From JAPLJU01 sp964547985 (GTDB taxonomy: Bacteria > Desulfobacterota > Syntrophia > Syntrophales > UBA2192), in NCBI GenBank assembly GCA_964547985.1, contig CAZJPV010000006.1, forward strand, positions 11,951 through 75,950: a stretch of DNA of 64,000 nt, written 5' to 3'. Positions within the stretch are counted from its first letter, which is position 1, and each line of letters starts with the position of its first letter. The notes below the pieces were generated by a model. That model was given only the letters and a program-made list of their open reading frames with translations, was not told the DNA's origin and did not search any database. The translations under genes were made by a program, and so were the position numbers. Below, piece after piece: positions 41,955-50,078 of this stretch.

Positions 41955-43232
41955 ATGGATCTCTTGACACAGATTTCAATCCTTGTGACGCTCGTCACGA
42001 TCGCGGTGACGAATCTGTATTACTCGAAGTTCGGCCCTCGGGGACGAATGATCCTCAGGGCGGTTCTTCCCCTGATGACTTTCATCGTTACCATTCAAGC
42101 CCTCAATGCCTACCACCGCCCGACTTCCACCGTGAGTGGGAAGCAGCCGGCCATCGTTAAAAAAAGTGTCGAGGCTCCCCGATCAATTGAAGCGGCGTCG
42201 CAGGGAAAATCCGCCCTGGAAGCGGCCCCTGCCTCCGTCGGGAACGTCACCGGGGGCGCACAGGACGTTTCGTCCATCTACAAGCAAATCGGTCCATCCG
42301 TGGTCGTCATCCAGAGATACGATGAGAAAAAACAGAAAACGGGGATCGGCACCGGTTTCTTCGTGAGCAGCGGCGGCAATGTAGTGACCAATCATCATGT
42401 CCTCAGGGGGGCCGTTTCTGCTGATATCAGAGTGCCCTCGGGGAAGGTCTATCCGATCCGGGAGGTCCTGGCAGAAGATCCGGAAAATGACCTCATCATG
42501 GTTTCGGTCCAGATCCCGCCCTATGAGGTACAGCCTCTTTCCGTTCGAACGTCCCTTCCCGACATCGGGGAACGGGTCGTGGTGATCGGAAGCCCCATGG
42601 GTCTTGACCAGACGGTCTCGGACGGAATCGTTTCCGCGGTCCGTGAGATACAAGGATCGAAAAAAATCATCCAGATCACGGCACCCATATCGCCCGGCTC
42701 AAGCGGGAGCCCGGTCGTCAGCATGAAGGGGGATGTGGTCGCAGTGGCCTGTGCCCTCCTGGCCAACGGGCAGAATCTGAACTTTGGCATCCCATCGGAA
42801 CGCGTTTCGAGTCTCTCGCCGGCGAATGGATATCCCCTCACGCGGATGTCCAGGGCCGCTTCTCCCTTTACAGGAAACTACGATGAGGAGATGAGAAGAA
42901 GAGTCGAAGAGGCGAGGAAAAAAGCGGAGGAAGAGCGCGTCAAGGCCGTTGAGGAAAAACGCCGGGCAAGGGAGCAGATGATCAACGAGGCGAATGATCA
43001 CATCAGACAGGCCAGCCATCACATGAGTTTCAGCCGATATCTCGATGCCTTTTATTCTTATGAAAAAGCTCTCCAGCTCTGCCGCCAGCTCGATGATGTG
43101 AGAGGCATGGCCTTCTGCGTCGAGAGCATGGGTATTGCCATGGAGAAGTATGGACGCCATGACATTGCCCAGGATTACTACCGGCAGGCGGCAGCCCTCC
43201 GCTCGCAGAGGATTGGGACAGCATCCCAGTAA
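41955..43232 (+). CDS. HtrA-like serine protease with membrane anchor and C-terminal TPR, no PDZ domain
   Basis: A 425-residue protein. Two hydrophobic helices at the N-terminus (about 5-20 and 33-48) anchor it. The trypsin-like domain (105-285) carries the catalytic triad His148 in TNHHVL, Asp179 in ENDLIMV and Ser250 in SPGSSGSPV. The C-terminal region (310-425) is a Glu/Arg-rich coiled coil followed by TPR-like helices (YLDAFYSYEKALQLCRQL and MGIAMEKYGRHDIAQDYYRQA). Absence of a PDZ domain separates it from DegP/DegQ. AAAGGAGATGCACG precedes the ATG at 41955. It lies 16 bases upstream of the repeat protein gene. Confidence 0.85.
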   Translation: MDLLTQISILVTLVTIAVTNLYYSKFGPRGRMILRAVLPLMTFIVTIQALNAYHRPTSTVSGKQPAIVKKSVEAPRSIEAASQGKSALEAAPASVGNVTGGAQDVSSIYKQIGPSVVVIQRYDEKKQKTGIGTGFFVSSGGNVVTNHHVLRGAVSADIRVPSGKVYPIREVLAEDPENDLIMVSVQIPPYEVQPLSVRTSLPDIGERVVVIGSPMGLDQTVSDGIVSAVREIQGSKKIIQITAPISPGSSGSPVVSMKGDVVAVACALLANGQNLNFGIPSERVSSLSPANGYPLTRMSRAASPFTGNYDEEMRRRVEEARKKAEEERVKAVEEKRRAREQMINEANDHIRQASHHMSFSRYLDAFYSYEKALQLCRQLDDVRGMAFCVESMGIAMEKYGRHDIAQDYYRQAAALRSQRIGTASQ

Positions 43233-43248
43233 ACCTCCCGAATACGCC

Positions 43249-43779
43249 ATGAAGAACATGCTTCTGGAGAAAGTGGACTACAAGTTCGACCGGACTTATT
43301 TCGGTACGTGGCGTCGTTATGTCTACGAGACGGGTGCGCGATTCGCCGAGTTCAGGTCTCATGACGGGCTGCTGGGCCTCCCCTTCATTCATTACACCGC
43401 GGGGATCTGTCCGGAGACGGGGAAGCGCGCTGTCGCGAAGGGCATCATCGCCGTGGGAAGAAAGGCGGTCGGTGTTATTGCCATCGGTCAGGCTGCGGCA
43501 GGGCTTCTGGCCCTGGGCCAGCTTGCGGTCGGTGCCGTTGCACTCGGGCAGGCCGCGTTCGGGGTCGCTGCGATCGGACAGCTCGCCATCGCAATGCTCT
43601 TCGGACTGGGGCAGGTGACGACGGGCTATGTTGCCATCGGGCAGTTCGCCCTGGGTTATTACGCGCTCGCCCAGTTCGGGTTTGGCGAACATGTCTGGAG
43701 CCCCCAGGCTGCCGACCCTGAGGCCGTTGAATTTTTCAAAAATTTCCTCGGCAGGCTGAAAAGTTTAATCGGGCTGTAG
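43249..43779 (+). CDS. membrane-type protein with eight decapeptide GQ repeats
   Basis: A 176-residue protein. The N-terminus (1-60) is charged and soluble. Residues about 68-150 consist of tandem decapeptides of consensus x-x-A-[I/L]-G-Q-x-A-x-G, for example VIAIGQAAAG, LLALGQLAVG, AVALGQAAFG, VAAIGQLAIA, YVAIGQFALG and YYALAQFGFG, preceded by IIAVGRKAVG. The regular small residues and glycines suggest membrane insertion or a beta-roll. I know similar AIGQ-repeat proteins in bacteria, but not their function. It follows the protease gene after 16 bases and likely shares its transcript. Confidence 0.8.
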   Translation: MKNMLLEKVDYKFDRTYFGTWRRYVYETGARFAEFRSHDGLLGLPFIHYTAGICPETGKRAVAKGIIAVGRKAVGVIAIGQAAAGLLALGQLAVGAVALGQAAFGVAAIGQLAIAMLFGLGQVTTGYVAIGQFALGYYALAQFGFGEHVWSPQAADPEAVEFFKNFLGRLKSLIGL

Positions 43780-43879
43780 AGACGCGCTTGAAGTGGATGG
43801 GCGGCCTTGCTTAGGAAAAAGGCCGTTCAGCGAAACGGTTACCATTCGTCCTCGCCACAACGGGACCTTCAGGGGCGAG

Positions 43880-43917
43880 AAAAAAATAGCAGGGTTGCAA
43901 AACCCTGCTATTTTTTT
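43880..43917. terminator. bidirectional terminator
   Basis: AATAGCAGGGTT and AACCCTGCTATT pair across a short loop, flanked by A- and T-runs on both sides. It serves the rightward repeat-protein gene and the leftward Lpp-like gene. Confidence 0.87.
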
Positions 43918-43961
43918 CTGAGCGTCGCGGAGATGCTCCGCGCGTGGCGATAGCCGCTTTC

Positions 43962-44294
43962 CTATTTCTTCATGGATTTCTGGAAAATGGCCTCGGTTTT
44001 CTTTGCATTGTCCTCCGCCATTTTCGCAGCTGCCTCGGCTCTAACCGCTGCGTTATCCGCCTTTGTGGCTGCCTGGGATATTCTCTCGGCATCCCTCGCA
44101 CTGTCCATCCTCGCGGACTGTGCGGCGGCTCTTGCGGCCTGTGCTTCCTGCAGCGCCTGATCCGCCTTCTGACTGACCGCGTTGACCTGTGCCTGCAGTT
44201 TCTCCAGGTCGCCCGTTGTAGCGCACCCCGAGAACATGAATACCAGGCCCAGCAAAATTGCCATCATGACCAGACCTACGTGTTTTCTCTTCAT
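43962..44294 (-). CDS. Lpp/alanine-zipper outer-membrane lipoprotein
   Basis: A 110-residue lipoprotein with lipobox MFSGC, Cys24. The mature part is one long alanine-rich helix (QALQEAQAARAAAQSARMDSA) with heptad spacing, like Lpp or OprI trimers, which link the outer membrane to peptidoglycan. The C-terminal residues are FQKSMKK, with a lysine at the end as Braun lipoprotein requires. GAAGGAGGTGATC precedes the ATG. It sits 61 bases downstream of the L,D-transpeptidase gene, the enzyme class that attaches such lipoproteins. Confidence 0.87.
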   Translation of the reverse strand: MKRKHVGLVMMAILLGLVFMFSGCATTGDLEKLQAQVNAVSQKADQALQEAQAARAAAQSARMDSARDAERISQAATKADNAAVRAEAAAKMAEDNAKKTEAIFQKSMKK

Positions 44295-44355
44295 CGCATG
44301 ATCACCTCCTTCAAGTCATTTTTAGTATTGTACCAGAGAATTTAAAAATCTCAAG

Positions 44356-45243
44356 CTATCGTTTGTCATCTTTCTTCGGGAGGGTGCCCACAGCAACGGG
44401 GAGACCGTCCTTATTTTCCAGGGCCTTTTTAACTTTCGGAATGGATACGTAATCCCGGAGGCCTCTTTGGTCGAGGAGCATCATCGTGTGCTCCTCCATG
44501 TCATCAATTTTACCGTAGAGGTCCGGGTGAACCTCAATGTAGATCTGCTCCCTCCAAAAACCGAACTTGACCGGTTCGTAGATGATCTCCACATAAGTCC
44601 CGATGGGCACCTCTTTATACAACCGGCTGATGTGTTCGGGGTAGAGGCGGATGCAGCCGCCGCTGACGGAGCGTCCGATGCTCCAGGCGTTGTTCGTCCC
44701 GTGAATGCCGTATTTGCGGTTCGAAAGACCGATCCAGTATTTTCCCAGCGGGTTGTCCGGGCCCGGGGGCATGATTTCGTATCCGTATTTTTCCCGGCGA
44801 TCCGGGGGTACTTTCCACTCCGGATCCACGTCGCGTCTGGCAACACGATAGGTACCGAGCGGGGTCTCGGTTTCCAGATCCCCGATACCCACGGGGTATG
44901 TTCTGATCGTCTTGGTTTTTGGATAGAAGCGATAGAGCCTCAGCTCAGGTATGTTCACGACGATTCCCTGGTGTTTTGTGGGCGGCAGAACCCAGAGCGT
45001 CGGGATGGTCAACCTTGTACCCGCTTTTGGGATCCAAGGATCGATCCCGGGATAGAGGATCTCAATCTCATGGAACCCCAGGCCGTGAACCCTTGCCACA
45101 TCGAGAAGGGTCTCTTTGGGTTTTATCGTGTGTTGCTTAAACGCACCGATGACGGTTTTCGCCTCTGACCTGTCCGCTTTCGTTGCGGCTAGGCGGTATT
45201 GATAGCTCCTGGCTGCGGCGCTCCCCGCAGTCACAGACACCAC
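44356..45243 (-). CDS. L,D-transpeptidase (YkuD) with LysM-like N-terminus; start unclear
   Basis: A periplasmic peptidoglycan cross-linking or lipoprotein-anchoring enzyme. A LysM-like segment (residues about 35-80, IKPKETLLDVARVHGLGFHEIE) precedes the YkuD domain with the catalytic motif HGTNNAWSIG-RSVSGGCIRLY (His and Cys). From the GTG at 45243 the product has 295 residues but an incomplete signal peptide. In the same frame, upstream codons encode LNPSKKILIFGLVFLV, a normal signal core, with no ATG, GTG or TTG before it. It is the first gene of an operon with the Lpp-like gene. Confidence 0.88.
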   Translation of the reverse strand: MVSVTAGSAAARSYQYRLAATKADRSEAKTVIGAFKQHTIKPKETLLDVARVHGLGFHEIEILYPGIDPWIPKAGTRLTIPTLWVLPPTKHQGIVVNIPELRLYRFYPKTKTIRTYPVGIGDLETETPLGTYRVARRDVDPEWKVPPDRREKYGYEIMPPGPDNPLGKYWIGLSNRKYGIHGTNNAWSIGRSVSGGCIRLYPEHISRLYKEVPIGTYVEIIYEPVKFGFWREQIYIEVHPDLYGKIDDMEEHTMMLLDQRGLRDYVSIPKVKKALENKDGLPVAVGTLPKKDDKR

Positions 45244-45459
45244 CAGGAAGACCAGCCCAAAAATAAGGATTTTTTTTGACGGGTTCAGATTGATATCGAG
45301 GCCCTCTCTTTCATGGCATCCATACGGGGGACGGGATTACTCAAGACCTTTAAAACAAAACGCCTGTTTTCGCTAATAAAAAAAACAATTTTTTGTCAAA
45401 TTGAAAAATGGTAATAAGAATAAAATAGATCGCCAAGACCTTCGCAGGGGTGCGTGTTT

Positions 45460-46029
45460 ATGACTATCAGAGGCGGGTTATGGACCGGTCGCGTTTGGGT
45501 CTGGGTTGTCCTGTGCCTCGCGGCGGGCTGTGTGCATTTCGGGGAGCGGCCATCGTCCAGAGATGTAATCACCCAGGCGCCTCCATCAAGAGAGGCCCTG
45601 GCCAATGCCGAGTATCTGTCCGAATTTGCATCCGGCGGAAAGGCACGGCTGAAAGACGGCAGCTACCGGGAGAAAGCATCACTTGAATCGGCAATCGATA
45701 TTGTGATTACACTTTCCGATCAATATGCCTGCGGCGACCTCGACGCGGACGGGTCGGAAGATGCGGCCGTCATACTGATCGTTCAATCCGGCGGCAGCGG
45801 CACCTTTTATTATCTCTGCGCTGTTCTCAATGAGGATGGAGTCCCCGTGAATGTGGCCACCCTTTTTCTCGGCGATCGGATACAGGTCAGAGATATTGCC
45901 ATCCGGTCCGGTCAGATTGAAATCGACATGCTGGTCCAGGGGCCGGGGGATCCCATGGTCAAGCCGAGCAGAGAGGTCCATCGCACGTACTATCTTACTG
46001 GCAAGGGGTTGATACGACAAAGGCAATAA
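45460..46029 (+). CDS. putative lipoprotein
   Basis: A 189-residue lipoprotein with signal GLWTGRVWVWVVLCLAAGC, Cys24 as the lipidated residue. The mature part has no family I know. Its central stretch YACGDLDADGSEDAAVILIVQSGGSGTFYYLCAVL has an Asp-rich loop like EF-hand or FG-GAP-type calcium sites. AGGGG lies ten bases before the ATG at 45460, and a GTG at 45454 is an alternative. It is divergent from the L,D-transpeptidase gene. Confidence 0.78.
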   Translation: MTIRGGLWTGRVWVWVVLCLAAGCVHFGERPSSRDVITQAPPSREALANAEYLSEFASGGKARLKDGSYREKASLESAIDIVITLSDQYACGDLDADGSEDAAVILIVQSGGSGTFYYLCAVLNEDGVPVNVATLFLGDRIQVRDIAIRSGQIEIDMLVQGPGDPMVKPSREVHRTYYLTGKGLIRQRQ

Positions 46030-46138
46030 AGACGGGGTTACCGCCCGTGCCTGCAGAAAAAATTCCACAGGAAATTGTTGCAAAAGTTGCAAGAATAAGA
46101 TACCAATTTCAGCAGTTTGAGACACGGGGGAAGGTAAT

Positions 46139-46318
46139 TTGAAAATCTGTCCGCGATGTCTCGCAGATTTTGACGAAAAAGAGGAACTGGAACAGAGCCC
46201 CGTTAGAGACCTTGGAGACATGGTTTTTGAAAGCACCACCAGGATGAATCCGGAGGATCTTTGTGCGGACTGTCGTGAAGAGATGGGATTTGTAAGTCTC
46301 TTCGGGTTTGGACGTTGA
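46139..46318 (+). CDS. small zinc-ribbon protein with TTG start
   Basis: Found by reading the sequence directly. GGGGGAAGG is followed five bases later by TTG at 46139, and the frame encodes 59 residues: a CPRC pair near the start and a CADC pair near residue 47, separated by an acidic stretch. The end is FVSLFGFGR and TGA. Two CxxC pairs form a classical four-cysteine zinc ribbon. It lies 25 bases ahead of the rmuC start and may share its transcript. No family name known. Confidence 0.58.
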   Translation: MKICPRCLADFDEKEELEQSPVRDLGDMVFESTTRMNPEDLCADCREEMGFVSLFGFGR

Positions 46319-46343
46319 GTGGATCATCATCTTTGGGGGGAAC

Positions 46344-47669
46344 ATGGTAGAGGCGTTACTTATCATCATGGTTGTCGTCCTCGTGGCGATTCTGGTCCTG
46401 GTCGTTATCCTCCTCAAGCGCGCGCCCACCGATTCCTTATCTTTCATCCAGGCCTATTTTTCCATTTTCGAAAAAAATCAGGAGAACATGGAACACTCCA
46501 TCCGGGAAGAGAGTTCGAAGAACCGCCAGGAAGCCGCTTTTCTTGCCAAACAGAACCGAGAGGAAATGAGCGGGACCTTCAAACTCTTCAGCGACTCACT
46601 CCTTGGACGAATGACGGAGATTTCGTCGCTGCAGAAGAATCAACTCGATGTTTTTTCGGGCCAGCTTGTCTCCCTGACCCAGTCGAACGAGACACAAATG
46701 AGTCGAACGAGGGAGACCGTGGAGTCTCGCCTCCAGGTGCTGCAGGATGACAATAGCGCCAAGCTGGAACAGATGCGGGTCATCGTGGATGAAAAACTTC
46801 ATGCAACCCTCGAGAGAAGGCTTGGCGACTCCTTTAAGCTCGTGAGCGAGAGGCTGGAAATGGTCCACAGGGGGCTTGGAGAGATGCAGTCTCTTGCGAG
46901 CAGTGTGGGAGATCTCAAAAAGGTCCTGACGAACATCAAGGCGAGGGGTATGTGGGGTGAGGTTCAGCTCGGTGCCCTCCTCGAGCAGATTCTCACCCGG
47001 GAGCAGTACGAGCAAAACGTGGCGACCAAGAAGGGGAGCAATGATCGGGTCGAATATGCCATCAAGCTTCCCGGCCGGGACGACAAAGATGAAGCGATCT
47101 GGCTTCCGATCGACGCCAAGTTCCCCCAGGAAGATTATCAGAGGCTCATCGAAGCCCAGGAACAGGCCAACGCGGAGCTCGCTGAGGAAGCTGCCCGGCA
47201 GCTGGAAAACCGCATCAAGCTCGAGGCCAAAACCATCAGGGAAAAATACATCGACCCCCCTCATACAACCGATTTCGCCATTCTTTTTCTTCCCGTTGAA
47301 GGTCTCTACGCGGAGGTCGTGAGGAAGCCGGGACTCTGTGAATTCATGCAGAGGGAATTCCGGGTTGTCGTGGCGGGCCCGACAACGCTTGCGGCCCTTC
47401 TGAACAGTCTTCAGATGGGTTTCAGGACCCTTGCCATCGAACGGCGCTCCAGCGAAGTCTGGGCACTCCTGGGTGCGGTGAAGACAGAGTTCGGGCGGTT
47501 TGGCGATTTGCTCGACAGGACCCAAAAGAAATTACAGGAGGCGAGCAGCACCATCGAGAACGCGGCAAAGAAATCAAGGACGATCGAGAAGAAGCTCCGC
47601 GATGTGCAGGCGCTGCCATCGGGTGAGGCCGTCACGCTCGTGGACGAAGGAGAAGAAGAGGGGACCTAG
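46344..47669 (+). CDS. rmuC: DNA recombination protein RmuC
   Basis: A 441-residue membrane-anchored protein. One transmembrane helix (residues 3-24, LLIIMVVVLVAILVLVVILL) is followed by a coiled coil (35-130). The RmuC domain (about 150-400) contains ARGMWGEVQLGALLEQIL and the later WLPIDAKFPQEDYQRL, LFLPVEGLYAEV and VVAGPTTLAALLNSLQMGFRTL, all family hallmarks. RmuC limits DNA inversion and is a predicted nuclease. GGGGGG precedes the ATG at 46344. The terminator at 47712 ends the unit. Confidence 0.92.
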   Translation: MVEALLIIMVVVLVAILVLVVILLKRAPTDSLSFIQAYFSIFEKNQENMEHSIREESSKNRQEAAFLAKQNREEMSGTFKLFSDSLLGRMTEISSLQKNQLDVFSGQLVSLTQSNETQMSRTRETVESRLQVLQDDNSAKLEQMRVIVDEKLHATLERRLGDSFKLVSERLEMVHRGLGEMQSLASSVGDLKKVLTNIKARGMWGEVQLGALLEQILTREQYEQNVATKKGSNDRVEYAIKLPGRDDKDEAIWLPIDAKFPQEDYQRLIEAQEQANAELAEEAARQLENRIKLEAKTIREKYIDPPHTTDFAILFLPVEGLYAEVVRKPGLCEFMQREFRVVVAGPTTLAALLNSLQMGFRTLAIERRSSEVWALLGAVKTEFGRFGDLLDRTQKKLQEASSTIENAAKKSRTIEKKLRDVQALPSGEAVTLVDEGEEEGT

Positions 47670-47711
47670 CGAAACCATGCGTTCGGAGCGGATGCAATCG
47701 TCATTCTCATA

Positions 47712-47745
47712 AAGCCTGTGAGTCCGGCTCACGGGCCTTTTTTTC
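47712..47745 (+). terminator. terminator after rmuC
   Basis: GCCTGTGAG and CTCACGGGC pair over a five-base loop and are followed by seven T. It lies 42 bases after the stop codon of rmuC. Confidence 0.82.
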
Positions 47746-47936
47746 ATTTTTTGAATGGCTGATGGCTTTCGCCGTGCCTGCGGGCAGGAAGAGTGGTGTT
47801 GCAATCACGGCGCTCTCAGTGGTATGTATCCGTTGGCGATTGCCGGTACCGCCTGCTGGAATGTTTGGGCCGCCCGCCTTGAATCGGGGGCGGGGTGGTT
47901 CATCGGGGTCCGGACTGACTGGAAAGGAGGAGGGGT

Positions 47937-48656
47937 ATGTTTCGTACGAAAATATTGACCTTCACGGTTTGTCTATTCATGATCGTGGCCGTAAACGCGG
48001 GCGCTGCGGAGGAAAGGGCCCATCTCCTGAAGGACAACGCCTTCTCCGTCAAGGCGGGTTATCACCTGTATCCGGGCAGCGATTTCATGGATTTCTGGGA
48101 CATCAGCCAGGGTGATTTTAATGGTCTCATCGGGGAAGTCGCCTACGAAAGGCGGCTGTATAAATACCTGTGGCTTGATATTGCCGTGGGTTACTTCCAG
48201 TCCGGCGAGGAAAGCCAGGGAAGCCTTCTCGCCGGTGACAGTCTCGACCTGACGATCATCAATGCCTACCTGTCTCCGACCCTGAAACTTGTATTCCCCG
48301 TTGCGGACGCCTTGACCGTTTACGCAGGGGCCGGTCCTGATTATTACTACACCGAGAGCAGGCTCAAATACCAAACAGGGGGATTTACCTATGACAGGGA
48401 CGAGACATTCAACAGCTTCGGCGCGCACGGGCTGGCGGGGATCGAGCTCTACATCATGAAGAAGCCCACGGATTTTGGTTTCTGGGATGCGCCGGTGGGA
48501 ATTTTCTTTGAATACAAATACACGTGGTTGCCGGTAAAAGATTTCGACAGCGAGCTGATCAGGAATTTTAATGCTGCCCATGGGACGTCCTATGAAAGTC
48601 ACGATGCCGATGTCGGTGGTCACGCGTTTTTCGGCGGCTTCCGGTGGCATTTTTAG
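47937..48656 (+). CDS. outer-membrane beta-barrel protein
   Basis: A 239-residue exported protein with a signal peptide (residues 1-24) and a small eight-stranded barrel. Alternating aromatic and polar strands are seen in FSVKAGYHLYPG, LWLDIAVGYFQ, LTVYAGAGPDYYY and FFEYKYTWLPV, and the terminal strand GGHAFFGGFRWHF ends in Phe as BAM substrates do. It resembles OmpW/PagL-like barrels, without motifs to assign a function. AAAGGAGG precedes the ATG at 47937. Upstream 47748-47936 shows nothing else. Confidence 0.85.
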   Translation: MFRTKILTFTVCLFMIVAVNAGAAEERAHLLKDNAFSVKAGYHLYPGSDFMDFWDISQGDFNGLIGEVAYERRLYKYLWLDIAVGYFQSGEESQGSLLAGDSLDLTIINAYLSPTLKLVFPVADALTVYAGAGPDYYYTESRLKYQTGGFTYDRDETFNSFGAHGLAGIELYIMKKPTDFGFWDAPVGIFFEYKYTWLPVKDFDSELIRNFNAAHGTSYESHDADVGGHAFFGGFRWHF

Positions 48657-48717
48657 CCGGGGAGGATTCTTTCAAGCCTTCGGATCATAGGAGACTTGGG
48701 GGAGAAGGGAAGTTGTT

Positions 48718-48987
48718 GTGTTTATGAACAAGCTGGAAAGGCTGATGCACATAAAACACGCCGCCCTCTACATCGAACCCGAACTCATCGGGCCGGACTT
48801 CGAGCGCGTCAAGGCGGCAGAGGAAGAATGGATGCGGCTCGTGGACGAGCTCTACGAGGATAACGGCCGGCTCATTACCCCGCGGCAATACCAGGCGGCC
48901 AGGACGCAATTCGAGTACTTTCTCGTCCTCCTGGAAATGACGATAGACCATTACCGGCGGGAGACCGGGGCGGAGAATAAAAAATAA
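48718..48987 (+). CDS. small helical protein of unknown function
   Basis: An 89-residue charged protein, NKLERLMHIKHAALYIEPEL near the start and FEYFLVLLEMTIDHYRR near the end. It seems wholly helical and soluble. GGGAAG lies five bases before the GTG at 48718, and an ATG at 48724 is an alternative. Follows the beta-barrel gene after 61 bases. No family recognised. Confidence 0.62.
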   Translation: MFMNKLERLMHIKHAALYIEPELIGPDFERVKAAEEEWMRLVDELYEDNGRLITPRQYQAARTQFEYFLVLLEMTIDHYRRETGAENKK

Positions 48988-49330
48988 AGAACCTGGATCC
49001 CTTGCAGTCATTATTTCTCCCCTTTCCGGAACTTGTGTTTTATTCGAAATTCGGGTTTATTTGACGCCCCCTGGTTCATGGTTTCTCCAAAAGGTTGAAA
49101 AACAAGAACAAAATATAAGCCTTTGAAATTATTAACAATAATTTGCCTACATCGAGAGCAAAGAGGTCAAGATGAAGCCATTAAGCCAACTTACAAACGC
49201 TGTCCACAAAGCTGTCCACAGAATTACTCACAGTGCTGTGGATTGCGATGTACAGATTATTGACTGCCCTTTGGGGCGGGTGCCTGCGTCTTCACCAGGC
49301 AGGTGATCAATGAGAAGGAGGATGCATCCT
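48988..49330. other. AT-rich intergenic region with repeated TGTCCACA
   Basis: An AT-rich block (49085-49150) is followed by two copies of GCTGTCCACA and one TGTGGAT on the other orientation (49198-49245). These resemble DnaA boxes at seven of nine positions. The short frame 49171-49305 does not use coding-type codons. The promoter of the LytR_C lipoprotein gene should lie here. Confidence 0.4.
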
Positions 49331-49972
49331 ATGTTCAAAGATTTTGTGGCTGCGGCCCTTTTCATGAGCCTTGCCCTTGTTTTATCAGGGTGCATGGTCG
49401 AGAAAAGTGTCTACCAGAAAAAGGTCGATGAAGCGGACAGTCTCAGTAAGGAGGTCGTTGCACTTCAGCAGCATAACAAGACCCTGGCGGAGGAAAATGA
49501 GCAACTCAAGCAGCAGGTTCAGAAATTGAGCACCAAGACGCAGGAACCGGGCGGAACCGTCGAATCGGAAGCCATGGCTGTCCCGTCTGAGAAAGAGGCA
49601 CCGAAGGTGGAGGAAGAAAAGATCATGGCGCCTCCGAAAGAGAAGGTCGCCGAAACCCACCAGGTGGCGCCTGCCCAGACGGTACCCGAAAAGAAGGATA
49701 CAGGCCTCAAATCGATCCGTCTCAAAGTGCTGAGCGGGAACGGCAAGATGTCCTCGGCCAAGAAGATGACCCAGAAACTGACGAAACTGGGCTATAAGGT
49801 GGAGGTCGTCGGTATGGCAACGACGCCGGACTACGTGACGGATACTGTTTATTATAAATCCGGTTTCGAGAAGAAAGCAGCCGACGTGGCGAGGAAGCTC
49901 GGGGGCAGAACCATCACAAAGCCGATCTCCTGGTCGTCCGTCTTTGACATCATTGTGGTGGCCGTCAGGTGA
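49331..49972 (+). CDS. lipoprotein with coiled coil and LytR_C domain
   Basis: A 213-residue lipoprotein with lipobox LSGC, Cys21. A coiled coil follows (VYQKKVDEADSLSKEVVALQ and following, about 25-70). A Pro/Glu/Lys-rich linker leads to a LytR_C domain (125-213) with IRLKVLSGNGKMSSAKKMTQKL, then a strand ending TVYYKSGFEKKAADVARKLGG. This domain is common at the end of cell-wall proteins. AAGGAGG is nine bases before the ATG at 49331, and upstream ATGs overlap the ribosome site. A strong terminator follows. Confidence 0.8.
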   Translation: MFKDFVAAALFMSLALVLSGCMVEKSVYQKKVDEADSLSKEVVALQQHNKTLAEENEQLKQQVQKLSTKTQEPGGTVESEAMAVPSEKEAPKVEEEKIMAPPKEKVAETHQVAPAQTVPEKKDTGLKSIRLKVLSGNGKMSSAKKMTQKLTKLGYKVEVVGMATTPDYVTDTVYYKSGFEKKAADVARKLGGRTITKPISWSSVFDIIVVAVR

Positions 49973-50000
49973 AATAACGCTGGAAATCGCATCAGGCATT

Positions 50001-50041
50001 AAAGGCCTGGATTCGTAGGAAGATCCAGGCCTTTCTTTCTT
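50001..50041. terminator. terminator shared by convergent genes
   Basis: AAAGGCCTGGAT and ATCCAGGCCTTT pair across a ten-base loop and are followed by CTTTCTTTCTTC. It lies between the LytR_C lipoprotein gene and the leftward DUF2147 gene. Confidence 0.82.
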
Positions 50042-50078
50042 CAAAAATCATTAAAACATACAGGGGTTTGCGGTTGGA

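Noticed and set aside
49171..49305. 44-codon frame with repeated Ala-Val-His segments
   Set aside because: Codons are not GC-biased and the repeated words are explained by the TGTCCACA DNA repeats.
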